DNA of 64,000 bases from Leptospirales bacterium (GCA_013297885.1 JAAFIR010000004.1:109875-173874), one strand, 5' to 3'; positions 8,058-17,660 are shown, counted from the stretch's first letter. Made by a program: numbers and translations. The notes: generated by a model not told the origin, from the letters alone.

Positions 8058-9005
8058 ATGAGTTCTGAATTTAAAGATTTACAAAATAAAATAGAAAAAT
8101 TAGAATTTGAAAATTCACAACTTAAAGATGAATTATTTGCAGTTCAAAATTCTCTTTATCTCCAACATACTATTGCAAAATTAAACTATCATGTAAAATT
8201 AAAACGTGATGAAATCAAAGCAAAAGAATTAACATCAGGAATGAATGAAAAACAAGGTTCCCTTTTTGAAATTAAAAATCAAATTCGTAAATACGCTCCC
8301 ATATTAGGTCTTGATCCTGATGCAATTCGTATTATTGTTACTGAAGCCATTCAAAATATTATAGAACATGGTTATGGTTCATTTGCAGATATTGAATTAG
8401 AAATTAATAATCTAGTTGAAAATCCATATTTTAAAATTTCTTTTAAACATGAAATGGAGCCTGGAAAAAAATATACTCTTTACCAAATAGAAGAAAATGC
8501 AAAAAAAGGTGATATTACCTCTGAAGCATTTGATTGGAACAATCCAAGAGGTAGAGGTGAGTATATGATGAAAGAACTCACTGATGAAAGACAGATCATT
8601 AATGGTATTGAGTTAAATGAGGCAGGAAAAAAAGTTCATTACTTCAAAAGAGTTTTAATCAATTATAAAAACCCAAAAGGCAACAGAATAGAAACATCAT
8701 TTGATGAAATCAAAGATGAAATTGATAAATTAGATGACGATGAAGTTGTTTGTTATTTTCATATTGATCACCAAAAAAATGAAATTGATTCAGTGACTAT
8801 AATTAGTAAATCTGAAAATGATAACTCAATAAAAAGAATCATGAATGAAGCTTCTTTTCAACTATCAAATATAGATACTCTCTCTAAAACTTCTTTTTCA
8901 TCATTTAAAACAGAAAAAAAGGTAAATGAAGTTGAAATTAACGAACTATTTAGCAAAGTTAGAAAAACGATCTCAGCAGAAGTGAATTTTAAAAATAAAA
9001 TTTGA
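8058..9005 (+). CDS. HATPase-domain regulator (anti-sigma/serine kinase-like)
   Basis: 315 residues. An N-terminal coiled coil (about 1-60) precedes a GHKL ATPase-like domain with the N-box TEAIQNIIEHGYGS (about 95-108) and the glycine-rich loop NPRGRGEYMMKELTDE (about 165-180). The layout is that of RsbW/SpoIIAB-like kinases that control anti-sigma-factor antagonists, rather than of two-component kinases: there is no phosphoacceptor His domain. The C-terminal 110 residues have no recognised domain. GAGAG precedes the ATG. The HU gene follows 90 bases later behind a hairpin, so joint transcription is uncertain. Confidence 0.78.
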   Translation: MSSEFKDLQNKIEKLEFENSQLKDELFAVQNSLYLQHTIAKLNYHVKLKRDEIKAKELTSGMNEKQGSLFEIKNQIRKYAPILGLDPDAIRIIVTEAIQNIIEHGYGSFADIELEINNLVENPYFKISFKHEMEPGKKYTLYQIEENAKKGDITSEAFDWNNPRGRGEYMMKELTDERQIINGIELNEAGKKVHYFKRVLINYKNPKGNRIETSFDEIKDEIDKLDDDEVVCYFHIDHQKNEIDSVTIISKSENDNSIKRIMNEASFQLSNIDTLSKTSFSSFKTEKKVNEVEINELFSKVRKTISAEVNFKNKI

Positions 9006-9031
9006 AAAAAAAGAGTTTAAAAAATTTATGT

Positions 9032-9069
9032 CTAATCCGATTGTTAAGTTATATATCGGACTAGTTTTA
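9032..9069 (+). terminator. Hairpin between the HATPase and HU genes
   Basis: CTAATCCGAT (9032-9041) pairs with ATCGGACTAG (9055-9064) with one mismatch; TTTTAAG follows. It could be a weak terminator or a structure in the HU leader. Confidence 0.45.
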
Positions 9070-9096
9070 AGTTCATTGTAAAGGAAAAACTAAAAT

Positions 9097-9408
9097 ATGG
9101 CTGTTACCGGCAAACCTACTCCAATTAAAAAATCGCAACTCATTACTGAGCTTTCAGAGAGTTTAGAAGTTTCAAAAAAAGATGCAAATACTTTTTTAGA
9201 AAAATTTATTGATCTGGCTTATAAAGAAACTAAGAAAAATGGTGCATTTGTAATTCCTGGTCTTGGTAAATTGATTCTCAGAAGAACAAAAAAAAGAAAA
9301 GGAAGAAATCCTGCAACAGGACAAGAAATCGAAATACCAGCAAAAACTGTTGTGAAATTTTCTGTTTCTAAACTTTGCAAAGAAGCAATCGTTCCTACTA
9401 AAAAATAA
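9097..9408 (+). CDS. HU/IHF-family DNA-binding protein
   Basis: 103 residues, slightly longer than typical HU because of a short N-terminal and a C-terminal extension. The helical half reads KKSQLITELSESLEVSKKDA; the beta-arm region contains the family signature GLGKLILRRTKKRKGRNPAT followed by GQEIEIPAKTVVKF. It bends and compacts DNA in the nucleoid. AAGGA lies upstream of the ATG. The next gene starts five bases after the stop and is probably read from the same message. Confidence 0.95.
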   Translation: MAVTGKPTPIKKSQLITELSESLEVSKKDANTFLEKFIDLAYKETKKNGAFVIPGLGKLILRRTKKRKGRNPATGQEIEIPAKTVVKFSVSKLCKEAIVPTKK

Positions 9409-9413
9409 TTTCT

Positions 9414-9845
9414 TTGGCAACCTATCCATTCTTACCTTTAAAAGACCATCTTTTGGGTATTGCAATGGGTAAGGTTTGGGAAGAATCTGATTCACTTGAC
9501 GTTTTAAATGATTCTATTATTTCCCATCTCCCACTGAATGTTACAAATTTTATTTGTAGCAACAAGGGGGACAAAATGTTATTTCTAGATTTATATCCTT
9601 CTAAATTCAGAAAATATATTGAAAAAGATAAATTAGATTTACTTTATCTTGATTTTGAACATTTAATTAAACAAAATCAGAAATTAGATATTGCATTTGA
9701 TTTATTAGAATGGCTTTTTTTGGGATTTGAGAGAAACGATATAAACTTTAAACTTTTAAATATCATTACCAATCATAAAATAAATTTCAAAGAAGATTTT
9801 TTAATAAAGTTAAAACTTTCTTATGAAAAAGAAGCTACTGCTTAG
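9414..9845 (+). CDS. Cytoplasmic protein of unknown function downstream of HU
   Basis: 143 residues if TTG at 9414 is used; no strong ribosome-binding site is visible, and translation may depend on coupling with HU five bases upstream. The sequence is rich in hydrophobic and acidic helices (LDLLYLDFEHLIKQNQKLDI) and has no membrane segment. I do not recognise a family. Its tight spacing after the HU gene is the only hint of context. Confidence 0.6.
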   Translation: MATYPFLPLKDHLLGIAMGKVWEESDSLDVLNDSIISHLPLNVTNFICSNKGDKMLFLDLYPSKFRKYIEKDKLDLLYLDFEHLIKQNQKLDIAFDLLEWLFLGFERNDINFKLLNIITNHKINFKEDFLIKLKLSYEKEATA

Positions 9846-9894
9846 AAAAAAATACATCTCAAATTTGACTTGTATCAAAATTATATCTTGTTCA

Positions 9895-10548
9895 TTAATC
9901 AAAAATACTTGGTGGTTTTCCATTTTCAATTTCAAAAATTGAATCTAATTTTATTTTATCAGAATATTTTAATTTTATAGTAGAATCAACAGATTCCAGA
10001 ATTTCTAATTCATTTTTCAAGAAAACAGCTTTTGATTTTTTTCTTAACTTCCTTGCTTCAACACTCCATCCATAAAATTCAGAATCTAAAAAAATTATTT
10101 TTGCAAAAATTGTATCATTCTTATTTGAGATAGGTCTGCTAAATAATAATTTAATTTCTTTATCAAAAATTGATTCTAAAATAAATTCGTTTCCTTTTTT
10201 TTGTAATTTTAATGCTATATGGTCACAGTCAACTGAACGAAAAAGAGTCCATCTTTGACCTAATTTTTTTGAAGCATATACGGAACAAATTTCAGGTTTT
10301 AAAATATAGTCTTCATCTGAAATTTTTTGAATTTTTCCATTAATTCTGGTTTCTTCCCATAACTTTATTTGGTTAAAATTGATAATGGATAAAATAAATT
10401 TCTCATCATTGATAGATTTTTTTAAATACAAACTTTGATAGCTAAAACCATTCTGAAAAACTTCTTTTTCACTAAACCAAGATCCAGAATTTAAAAATTC
10501 ATTAGCATATAAATTTATAAAAAATAAAAAAAAATAAAAAACTTTCAT
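9895..10548 (-). CDS. Secreted protein of unknown function
   Basis: 217 residues with a short N-terminal signal peptide (VFYFFLFFINLYANE, cleavage probably after Ala-15). The mature part is predicted all-beta by its alternating pattern and holds two Cys residues (in PEICSVYAS and SVDCDHIAL) that could form a disulfide in the periplasm. No family recognised. It is divergent from the metalloprotease gene, with 175 bases between them that hold the TTGACA at 10576 and the palindrome CAAAATCTAATTTTG. Confidence 0.65.
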   Translation of the reverse strand: MKVFYFFLFFINLYANEFLNSGSWFSEKEVFQNGFSYQSLYLKKSINDEKFILSIINFNQIKLWEETRINGKIQKISDEDYILKPEICSVYASKKLGQRWTLFRSVDCDHIALKLQKKGNEFILESIFDKEIKLLFSRPISNKNDTIFAKIIFLDSEFYGWSVEARKLRKKSKAVFLKNELEILESVDSTIKLKYSDKIKLDSIFEIENGKPPSIFD

Positions 10549-10724
10549 ATTTGAATCAAATTCTATCCTTTATTCCTTGACAATCTTTTCATAGTCAAAA
10601 TCTAATTTTGATTGATAATCTTTTGTCTAAATCAATTTTTGGTTACTTCTTAATTGTAGTTTATTAGCATGACAATAAATTGTTAAATGAGAATTTTATT
10701 TTATTATATCTAAAAGGTTTAATT

Positions 10725-12185
10725 TTGAAGTTAATTCTAATTTTATTGTTTTTTATCAAATGTAGTCTTCCTAATGGAAGTTTAAACTCAAGATTTAGTA
10801 CACTGGGTAAAAATACAAATTTCTTTTTATCCATTTTTGCAATTAATGAAGCAAACAGTTTTGATTGTAAAAATACACCAAACTCTTTTTGGGCTAGGAA
10901 TTTACTAACTACATCTGGTGCATCCTATTGTGTTGAAACTACTTTAGTTGGAAGTTCTTCGGTAGTTGAATTGTATTTAGAAAAAAACTTAGTAACTGAT
11001 TTAAACTATTTTCAAATAGTCCTAGCTTTTAGTAGAATATTAGAAATTGAGAAAGAAACAATTTCTGAACCTAGTGATATAAACAAGGATGGTAAAATTT
11101 CAATTGTTATTTTAGACATTAAAGATGGTGCAACTCCTAGTTCTGGATTTATAGCAGGTTATGTTGATCCAATAAATTTTTTTATTGACAACCCTGCTTT
11201 TTCTAGCCGTTCCAATGAAAGAGAAATTTTATTTATGGATGGAGTTGAACTTGTGAATTTAAGAAGAAGAGATTTGAGCCAGGGTAGAGCAGATACTTTT
11301 CTATCAACTTTAGCACATGAATTACAACATCTAATTCGATTCCCAATTTCAAATGGAATTGATGATGTATGGATTGATGAAGGAACTAGTGAATTAATTT
11401 CTGATATCACGGGTTATGGTCCACAAACATCAAGAATTAATTGTTTTAAAGGTGATGTATCTTCTTCTATATCTTGTTCTGGGGGTGTTGGGGCTTTAAG
11501 TTCAAACTCTCCTTCACTACTCAACTGGAGAGGAACTTTAAAGAACTATGCATTTTCATATTCTTTTATGAAATATTTATATTCTGTTGCTGGAACTAAC
11601 GAAGCTTCTCGGAGAACTTTTCTGAAAAATTCAGTTATCGGGATTCAAAATACTAGAGCAACAAACATTCTAGGTCTAATGAATATTTTTAAGAATTCGA
11701 ATAATTTTAATTCTAACTTACTAAGCTCAGAAGCCGATATTGTATTTAAAAGATTATTTGGAAATTTTATGGCTCTTTCTGTTGGTTATAATAATTTAAA
11801 TACTAGTTATTTTGGGAATAGTAATATAGTAAGTTTAGAATCAATCAGGTCAACATATCCATTACCAACCGATTTAAACAGTCTTGCAACACCTATTCCA
11901 TTTTCTGCAGTGAGTGACGCAACAAGTTTTAATTTATCTGCAGGTCAAGTTCTTAGAGTAAATGGTACAACATCTGGAATAACAAATAACCAAACAGATT
12001 TTATTGCTATTCAAGGGACTACAAGCTATTTAGTAATGAATGCTTCAACTGTAACAGGTAATTCGAATACAGTAAATATAAATATTCATGATACTAAAGA
12101 AAAAATTTGTCCACACGATTTTTTTCAAAATGAGTTTTTAAAATTTAATAAAATAAAAAATTTAAAAAGTTTAATTCAAAAATGA
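10725..12185 (+). CDS. Lipoprotein zinc metalloprotease, peptidase M30 (hyicolysin)-like
   Basis: 486 residues from the TTG at 10725, preferred because AAAGG lies about six bases before it and it gives a clean signal peptide, MKLILILLFFIKC, with the lipobox Cys at 13; a longer in-frame TTG at 10680 would hide this. The zinc site HELQH is at residues 198-202 and the third-ligand motif WIDEGTSE follows with Glu219, the spacing seen in gluzincins. The DINKDGKISIVILDIKDG segment before it fits the M30 group. It is probably an outer-membrane lipoprotein that degrades extracellular protein. The stop overlaps the next start by four bases (ATGA). Confidence 0.82.
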   Translation: MKLILILLFFIKCSLPNGSLNSRFSTLGKNTNFFLSIFAINEANSFDCKNTPNSFWARNLLTTSGASYCVETTLVGSSSVVELYLEKNLVTDLNYFQIVLAFSRILEIEKETISEPSDINKDGKISIVILDIKDGATPSSGFIAGYVDPINFFIDNPAFSSRSNEREILFMDGVELVNLRRRDLSQGRADTFLSTLAHELQHLIRFPISNGIDDVWIDEGTSELISDITGYGPQTSRINCFKGDVSSSISCSGGVGALSSNSPSLLNWRGTLKNYAFSYSFMKYLYSVAGTNEASRRTFLKNSVIGIQNTRATNILGLMNIFKNSNNFNSNLLSSEADIVFKRLFGNFMALSVGYNNLNTSYFGNSNIVSLESIRSTYPLPTDLNSLATPIPFSAVSDATSFNLSAGQVLRVNGTTSGITNNQTDFIAIQGTTSYLVMNASTVTGNSNTVNINIHDTKEKICPHDFFQNEFLKFNKIKNLKSLIQK

Positions 12186-12835
12186 TTAAATTTTTTTTTC
12201 TTTTTGCGGTTAGTTTATTTTCTGATAAAATACCAGAAATAATTTTAGATGCTTCTAAAAACTATTTAAAAGAAAAAGAATCTATAAAGAATTACAAATC
12301 CACTCAAAATTTAGTTTCTACAATTATTTCTAATCAAGGAAAAGTTATAGAGAAACGATTCCAAACAGGGATTTATCTTTCGAATGGAGAGTATACTTAT
12401 ATTACTCATGAACTAGAATTAAATGGAGTTAAACAAATTTTGAATAAAGAATTAGTTGAAAAATCTACTAAAGGGGATTTTGATTGGCTAACAAAAGAAG
12501 GATTGGATACACATAACTTTTTGGAAAACGATTCAGATATTTATATAAAAAAAATTTTAGTTAGTCCTAAAATTTTAAAACCAAATTATTATCGAGGACA
12601 GATTTGGTTTGATTCCAAAACAAAAAGAATTATTAAAATAATAAAAGAACCAATTATCAAAAGAAAAGGAATTGAAAAATACTTTTTAGAATTAAAATTT
12701 GAAAAGATTTATCCTTATCAAATGCCTTCTAGCACAAAACTGATTTCTAGTTACAATTTTGGGCATGGTTTGAATAAAATTGATATAGAAATTGAATATT
12801 TGAACTATGAGTTTAATTTAAAAAACCAAAAATAA
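12182..12835 (+). CDS. Secreted protein coupled to the metalloprotease, possibly LolA-like fold
   Basis: 217 residues with a signal peptide (MIKFFFLFAVSLFS). The mature part alternates beta strands with a segment YYRGQIWFDSKTKRIIKI that resembles the strand pattern of LolA/outer-membrane lipoprotein-sorting folds, where lipid is held in an open barrel; this similarity is only by eye. The four-base overlap with the M30-like lipoprotein gene means translational coupling, so the two products probably act together at the envelope. Confidence 0.6.
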   Translation: MIKFFFLFAVSLFSDKIPEIILDASKNYLKEKESIKNYKSTQNLVSTIISNQGKVIEKRFQTGIYLSNGEYTYITHELELNGVKQILNKELVEKSTKGDFDWLTKEGLDTHNFLENDSDIYIKKILVSPKILKPNYYRGQIWFDSKTKRIIKIIKEPIIKRKGIEKYFLELKFEKIYPYQMPSSTKLISSYNFGHGLNKIDIEIEYLNYEFNLKNQK

Positions 12836-12878
12836 TATTTGCAAATTTTAGCTCATTTGTCTTTTTTGATATTAAACT

Positions 12879-14090
12879 ATGTCTCAAACAAAATTAGCAA
12901 TTCCGCTTGGAGAATCAGGTTCATTAATTTATTTAGATAACGATTTGGAAAGTTTTTTAAATAAATCTGAAAAGAAAATCGATGAGCTCTCAAAGAAAAA
13001 AATTTCCAATATTTATTTTTTTGAATTAAGTAGTTTTTTAACTTCAAAGCTTAAAGAAAATTTCCAGAACATTAATTTTCATGAGGTTGAAAAGGAAATT
13101 CCTTTTTTTGATAAAATTTTAATATCAAATTATGAAAAAAATATTCTTGTTTTATTTGAAAAAAATTTAACTGCTCCTATTTTATTTTTAGGAAAAATAC
13201 TATTAGCCAATGACCCTAGTTTAGATTTTAAAATTTTAACACATTATTTAGAAATTAATTTTCCAAATACAAGTTTTCATTCAGAATTGAAAGAATTTTC
13301 TGATAAATTAGATAATTCTCATTATCATATAAAAAAAGAAGATATAAAAAATTTAAAATTGCTTAAACAGGATGAAATTCATAAGCCAGAGATTTTTTTT
13401 GAAACTGAATACAATCTCAATGCTCTTGATACTGAACCATCAGATGAGTCCATGTTCGCCACAAATCCTAGAATTGAATTTAATTTATCATCATTAAAAG
13501 AAATTACAGAGGAAGAATTTAATGTTGGAAGTTTTACTGACGAATCAAATGCTTTAGATATAAATTTATCTTCAGAGTTAAACTTTATTGATTCTATTGA
13601 AGAAACAAAATCTGAAATTGAAATAGAAACAATTCCTTTAGAACCTTCCAAAGAAATAGATTTTAATGAGATAGTTAATCAAGAAATTGAAAGAGAAGAA
13701 GAAGAACACTCATTTGTATTTGGGAATTCTTCATTAAAAATTGATGATTTTCAAAAGGATGATAATGAAGAAAATTTCAAGGATTTAAGTAATATTATTG
13801 AAGGTGATCTAGATGAAAAATTTGAATTTAATACAGGAATAGAAGAGCTGAGTATTGAAAATGAAAAAATATTAAATATTCAAAAATTCGATTTGAGTTT
13901 TCCAAAATCGGTAGAAGAAAAAGATATTAAAATTCAAAAATTAAAATCATTACAACCTGAATTTGATCCAACACATACATTTATTTCTAAAAGAATTCAT
14001 GATGTAATTTTAAAAGAAGTTCTGAGTGATGAAGAACCAAAATTACAAACTATATCTCAAAGTTTTAAAGGAATTCAATTAGAAGATTGA
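12879..14090 (+). CDS. Large acidic cytoplasmic protein of unknown function
   Basis: 403 residues without signal peptide or membrane helix. Residues 1-155 look folded (alternating hydrophobic pattern starting LAIPLGESGSLIYLDNDLES). Residues about 160-350 are very acidic and low in complexity (repeated EE, SLKEI, IEIE units), probably disordered. The final 50 residues are more basic. I do not recognise a family. The 3' end overlaps the convergent DUF1574 gene by 16 bases. Confidence 0.6.
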   Translation: MSQTKLAIPLGESGSLIYLDNDLESFLNKSEKKIDELSKKKISNIYFFELSSFLTSKLKENFQNINFHEVEKEIPFFDKILISNYEKNILVLFEKNLTAPILFLGKILLANDPSLDFKILTHYLEINFPNTSFHSELKEFSDKLDNSHYHIKKEDIKNLKLLKQDEIHKPEIFFETEYNLNALDTEPSDESMFATNPRIEFNLSSLKEITEEEFNVGSFTDESNALDINLSSELNFIDSIEETKSEIEIETIPLEPSKEIDFNEIVNQEIEREEEEHSFVFGNSSLKIDDFQKDDNEENFKDLSNIIEGDLDEKFEFNTGIEELSIENEKILNIQKFDLSFPKSVEEKDIKIQKLKSLQPEFDPTHTFISKRIHDVILKEVLSDEEPKLQTISQSFKGIQLED

Positions 14091-15136
14091 TTTTTTTTTC
14101 TCAAATACAATTTATCCATTATAAATCTCATTGTAGGTTTGTAACAATCTTTTGAGAAATGCCCCCCATCAACAAATGAATTGCAATAATAGTCTTCAGA
14201 ATTTCCTAAATCAAATAAATCATAACCATATTTTTTATTTAATAGATCAACATTAATTTTCCAGTTTTGTACATGATATTTTGTTGAAATATCTTCTCGC
14301 ATAAAAGTTTGCATAGATAATGAACTTTGCGGCCAAATAAAAACTGTATTTAATTGATTAGATTTTAAATCATTTAAAATTTTTTCATAAAAGAAATACT
14401 GCATTTCTGAAGGTTTATAATTTGAAAAAAGCCAAGAAATTGTTCTTTCAGAAGTAGCTTCCAAAATCCCAAAATCTTTTTCTACAAAATCGCCGATTAA
14501 ATTTTTAGAATGGCCTTTGTCTTTAATTAAAATATCTCTTAATTTATGCCCTTCATTTATTAAAATTTGAAAAGTAGGGTTTGTAAATCTTTTATAAGCT
14601 ACATCTAGGTAAGGTTTATTTTTACTAGATGCGAATAAATGTTTTGCTAAATAGAAACTCAGAATATCTTTTCCAAAAATAGAAGCATATCTGAAGATAA
14701 AACTTGGACTAAAACTATAAGTCAAATTAGAATTTTTAAATACTGGTGAATTTGAGTTAAATTGATTTGGATCAGACTCGATTATTAGATAATCGGGTTT
14801 AATTCCAGCATTCAAAATTTTTTCCAAAAAATAATAATAATATGCAGGAGTGGTCACTGCTGAAGAAAAATTGTATATATCGATATTTGGATAATCGTCA
14901 ACCAATTCCTGGTGATTAAAATATAAAAGTCTAGAAGAGCCAAGAATTATCATCAGTTTTTTATCAGAATTACGTTTTGTTAATTCTTCAAATAAGTCTT
15001 CCCTTGTCTCATAAAAAATATTTGTAAAGTCAGACTTGATATAAGATTTGATTTTTTCAAAAAGAAAAATTTTATCAAATAAAAATAGAATAAAAAAAAT
15101 AACAATTGGATAAATTAAAAATGGCTTAGTTCTCAT
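14075..15136 (-). CDS. DUF1574-family SGNH-like membrane-anchored protein (second copy)
   Basis: 353 residues from the ATG at 15136 (MRTKPFLIYPI), which places the membrane anchor (FLIYPIVIFFILFLFDKIFL) at the N-terminus. The block-I-like motif LGSSRLLYF and the C-terminal FVDGGHFS, with a His in the position of the catalytic D-x-x-H, suggest an SGNH-hydrolase fold facing the periplasm. DUF1574 proteins are characteristic of Leptospira and sit beside MBOAT acyltransferases. Together they probably move acyl groups onto an exported glycan, as AlgJ/DltD-type partners do. It overlaps the preceding SGNH-like gene by 11 bases. Confidence 0.8.
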   Translation of the reverse strand: MRTKPFLIYPIVIFFILFLFDKIFLFEKIKSYIKSDFTNIFYETREDLFEELTKRNSDKKLMIILGSSRLLYFNHQELVDDYPNIDIYNFSSAVTTPAYYYYFLEKILNAGIKPDYLIIESDPNQFNSNSPVFKNSNLTYSFSPSFIFRYASIFGKDILSFYLAKHLFASSKNKPYLDVAYKRFTNPTFQILINEGHKLRDILIKDKGHSKNLIGDFVEKDFGILEATSERTISWLFSNYKPSEMQYFFYEKILNDLKSNQLNTVFIWPQSSLSMQTFMREDISTKYHVQNWKINVDLLNKKYGYDLFDLGNSEDYYCNSFVDGGHFSKDCYKPTMRFIMDKLYLRKKNQSSN

Positions 15137-16199
15137 ATCCCCTACTCGCATATTCAAAGATTTTTGGAAGTAAAATGTTTTCATATTCAGAATTTAATTT
15201 CTCAGAACCTTCCGTTGTATAATGAATTCCTTCTCCAAATAAATTTACAGGATAACTAACTTCAGGAAACTCTAAATAATAAATATTCTTTTTATCAGAA
15301 AATTCTTTTTTTAACTCAGAATAAATTTTTGAGAGAGTCTTAGTTGAATATAATTTGTCTGCTTTTGGTAATACCAAAATTATCACTGGAATTTTTTCTG
15401 AATGTGCATAACTAACAAATTTTTCAAGTGGAGAAAAAGTAAATGGATTTTCTTCTTTATCTAAAGCTTCAAATAATCCTTTATAACCTTCTTTTCGTTG
15501 CTTTTCATCAGCAAGAAAAAAATCTCCCAAATTAATTTGTCCGTTATTTTGTGATGTAAGTTTAACAATCATATTGTTTTGGGTAATATGAAAACTTTCT
15601 TTTTTTGTAATAGTTTCTAGCTTTAATCCATTTAAAAACTCTCTAATTCCAATTCTAAATTTAAAAGTATAAAACAAGTTTGGAATATATTCTTTGGTGA
15701 TAAATAATAATTCAAATCCAGAATATTGTTCAAATGATTCTTCATAAGAAAATAAGTTTAATAAACGATGTTTGTATGTTTGCCAAATTTCTTTATTTGC
15801 ATCAAATCTTTGGTTTTTTGCAATTTGAAATTGTTCCATATCAATTGCCCATACTACAGCTTTTGGTTTTTCTTTGTGATTTTGAATATATTTTTTTAAG
15901 AAAAATTCTACATATCTAGGCCCTGCTGCAGGAAGAGAAAAATTATAAACTGATAAATCTTTTTTAGCTTTTGAAAAACCTTTTAAGGATAAGGATCTAC
16001 TATCACCATACAATAGTATATTGTAATTTTGATTTTTATCTTCTGCAATTGCTCTTTTATAATAAGTAAAAAAAGATCCCCCGGTTTCAAGATATTCTAG
16101 ATTTGGAATAAGTCTTAAAACGATTTCCACTAAAATTATAAATACCACCGCTATTACAAAAGCAGGAGATTTTTTAAAAAACAAAATAAATGAAGCCAT
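15126..16199 (-). CDS. DUF1574-family SGNH-like membrane-anchored protein (first copy)
   Basis: 357 residues from ATG at 16199, with GGAAA upstream (an alternative start lies five codons earlier). One N-terminal membrane helix (SPAFVIAVVFIILVEIVLRL) precedes the motif LLYGDSRSLSLKGF, a GDSR variant of the SGNH block I, and the C-terminal GEGIHYTTEGSEKLN provides the catalytic-type His. It overlaps the end of the MBOAT gene by 26 bases, a strong sign of a joint operon. Probable role: periplasmic half of an acyl-transfer system, with MBOAT moving the acyl group across the membrane. Substrate unknown. Confidence 0.8.
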   Translation of the reverse strand: MASFILFFKKSPAFVIAVVFIILVEIVLRLIPNLEYLETGGSFFTYYKRAIAEDKNQNYNILLYGDSRSLSLKGFSKAKKDLSVYNFSLPAAGPRYVEFFLKKYIQNHKEKPKAVVWAIDMEQFQIAKNQRFDANKEIWQTYKHRLLNLFSYEESFEQYSGFELLFITKEYIPNLFYTFKFRIGIREFLNGLKLETITKKESFHITQNNMIVKLTSQNNGQINLGDFFLADEKQRKEGYKGLFEALDKEENPFTFSPLEKFVSYAHSEKIPVIILVLPKADKLYSTKTLSKIYSELKKEFSDKKNIYYLEFPEVSYPVNLFGEGIHYTTEGSEKLNSEYENILLPKIFEYASRGYEN

Positions 16200-17625
16200 T
16201 ATTACAATTTCCAAAAATGATAATTAAATAAAATAATAAAATATAAATTAAACTTCTAGGTATAGTTTTAAATTGAAAAAAAGAATATTCTGAATTATGT
16301 TTAAATTGATGAAATTCTACTAAAAACAAAATAAAACTTAATCTCAAAAAATTTGTTAGTTCGTTTTTTTCTATGCCACCTAAATTTGTGAATAAAGAAT
16401 AAAAATATTTCATTGCAAACTCAATATTAGGTGACCTGAATAATGAAGCTGAAATAATTATGGTGATAAAAGTTAAAATTGAATTAATAATTCTTCTTAC
16501 TAAAATTGGTGAATAGTTTTCTGGTTTAGGAAACGCTTTTTCATATAATTTAAAAAATGAAGTAACCACTCCACAATAAAATCCCCATACAACAAAAGTC
16601 CAATTTGCTCCATGCCAAAGTCCAGACAAAGTAAATACAAAAATATTATTCAAATGTTGTTTTGGTTCTGGATCAGTTTTTTTTCCAATCACTTTTAAAA
16701 CATAATCTCTTAACCAATTCATAAAAGATATATGCCATCTTCTCCAAAAGTCATTCATACTTTCAGCAAAAAAAGGATGTTTAAAATTTCGAATGAGTTC
16801 AAAACCCATAAACTTAGACAAACCTCTAGCAATATCCGAATAACCTGCAAAGTCTCCATAAATTTGTAAAATAAAAGCTGACATTCCGACTAAACATTCT
16901 GCACTAGTTAAACTATGAAAATTTGCAAAACTTCCTTCGCGAAGTAAATTCCAACCTTCCATTTTAGAAGAAAAAATTGGATCGACGATCATAGCTAAAT
17001 TATCTGCAATATAAACTTTTTTGAAAAGCCCAATTAAAATTAATAGCCCACCTTCCTCTATCCCTTGCAAAGTTACTTTTCTTTCAGATTTAATTTGAGG
17101 AATTAAACTAGTAGCTCTTTCAATTGGTCCTGCCACTAGTTGAGGAAAAAAAGTAACAAATAAAGCAAAGTCCAAAAAATCTCTTTCTGCTTTTAAATCT
17201 TTTCTGTAAACATCAACTGTATAAGATAAAGTTTGAAATGTATAAAAAGAAATGCCTAAAGGTAAAATTATTTTTAAAGTATAAGGATTAGCTTGAACAC
17301 CAAAACTAGTTAATACATTTGTGGCTGATTCAATAAAAAAGTTAAAATATTTAAAAAAACCTAGAATACTTAAATTGGAAAATAAACTTAAATATAAAAA
17401 ATATTTTTTAGTTTTTTCATTTTCAGAATTTTCAATTTGAATTGCTGCAAAATAATCTACAATTGTAGACACAAATAAAAGCGATAGAAAACGATAATCC
17501 CAATAGCCATAAAAAAAATAACTCGAAATGAGAAGAAATACATTTTGTTTTTTTTGATTTAATTTAAGATAAACAAGGTATATTAACGGAAAGAAAAGTA
17601 GGAATTCAAGGGAATTAAATACCAT
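16174..17625 (-). CDS. MBOAT-family membrane O-acyltransferase (AlgI/DltB-like)
   Basis: 483 residues with about ten membrane helices. The family core is present: FFPQLVAGPIERA, QIYGDFAGYSDIARGLSKFM, FWRRWHISFMNWLRDYV, and the invariant His338 in LSGLWHGANWTF. These proteins transfer acyl groups across the inner membrane to exported polysaccharide or teichoic-acid-like acceptors, working with a periplasmic SGNH protein; two such partners follow immediately. There is no Shine-Dalgarno site, and the ATG sits inside a hairpin (17619-17645). Confidence 0.93.
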   Translation of the reverse strand: MVFNSLEFLLFFPLIYLVYLKLNQKKQNVFLLISSYFFYGYWDYRFLSLLFVSTIVDYFAAIQIENSENEKTKKYFLYLSLFSNLSILGFFKYFNFFIESATNVLTSFGVQANPYTLKIILPLGISFYTFQTLSYTVDVYRKDLKAERDFLDFALFVTFFPQLVAGPIERATSLIPQIKSERKVTLQGIEEGGLLILIGLFKKVYIADNLAMIVDPIFSSKMEGWNLLREGSFANFHSLTSAECLVGMSAFILQIYGDFAGYSDIARGLSKFMGFELIRNFKHPFFAESMNDFWRRWHISFMNWLRDYVLKVIGKKTDPEPKQHLNNIFVFTLSGLWHGANWTFVVWGFYCGVVTSFFKLYEKAFPKPENYSPILVRRIINSILTFITIIISASLFRSPNIEFAMKYFYSLFTNLGGIEKNELTNFLRLSFILFLVEFHQFKHNSEYSFFQFKTIPRSLIYILLFYLIIIFGNCNNGFIYFVF

Positions 17626-17645
17626 AGAGGCATACTCTATGGTAT
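17619..17645 (-). promoter_or_regulatory. Hairpin covering the MBOAT start codon
   Basis: An 11-bp perfect inverted repeat, ATACCATAGAG (17619-17629) with CTCTATGGTAT (17635-17645) and a five-base loop. In the minus-strand mRNA the MBOAT AUG (17625-17623) lies in the 3' arm. It might limit initiation or act as a weak terminator for the gene upstream (TTTAAT follows). Confidence 0.5.
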
Positions 17646-17660
17646 GATTAAAAAATCAAT

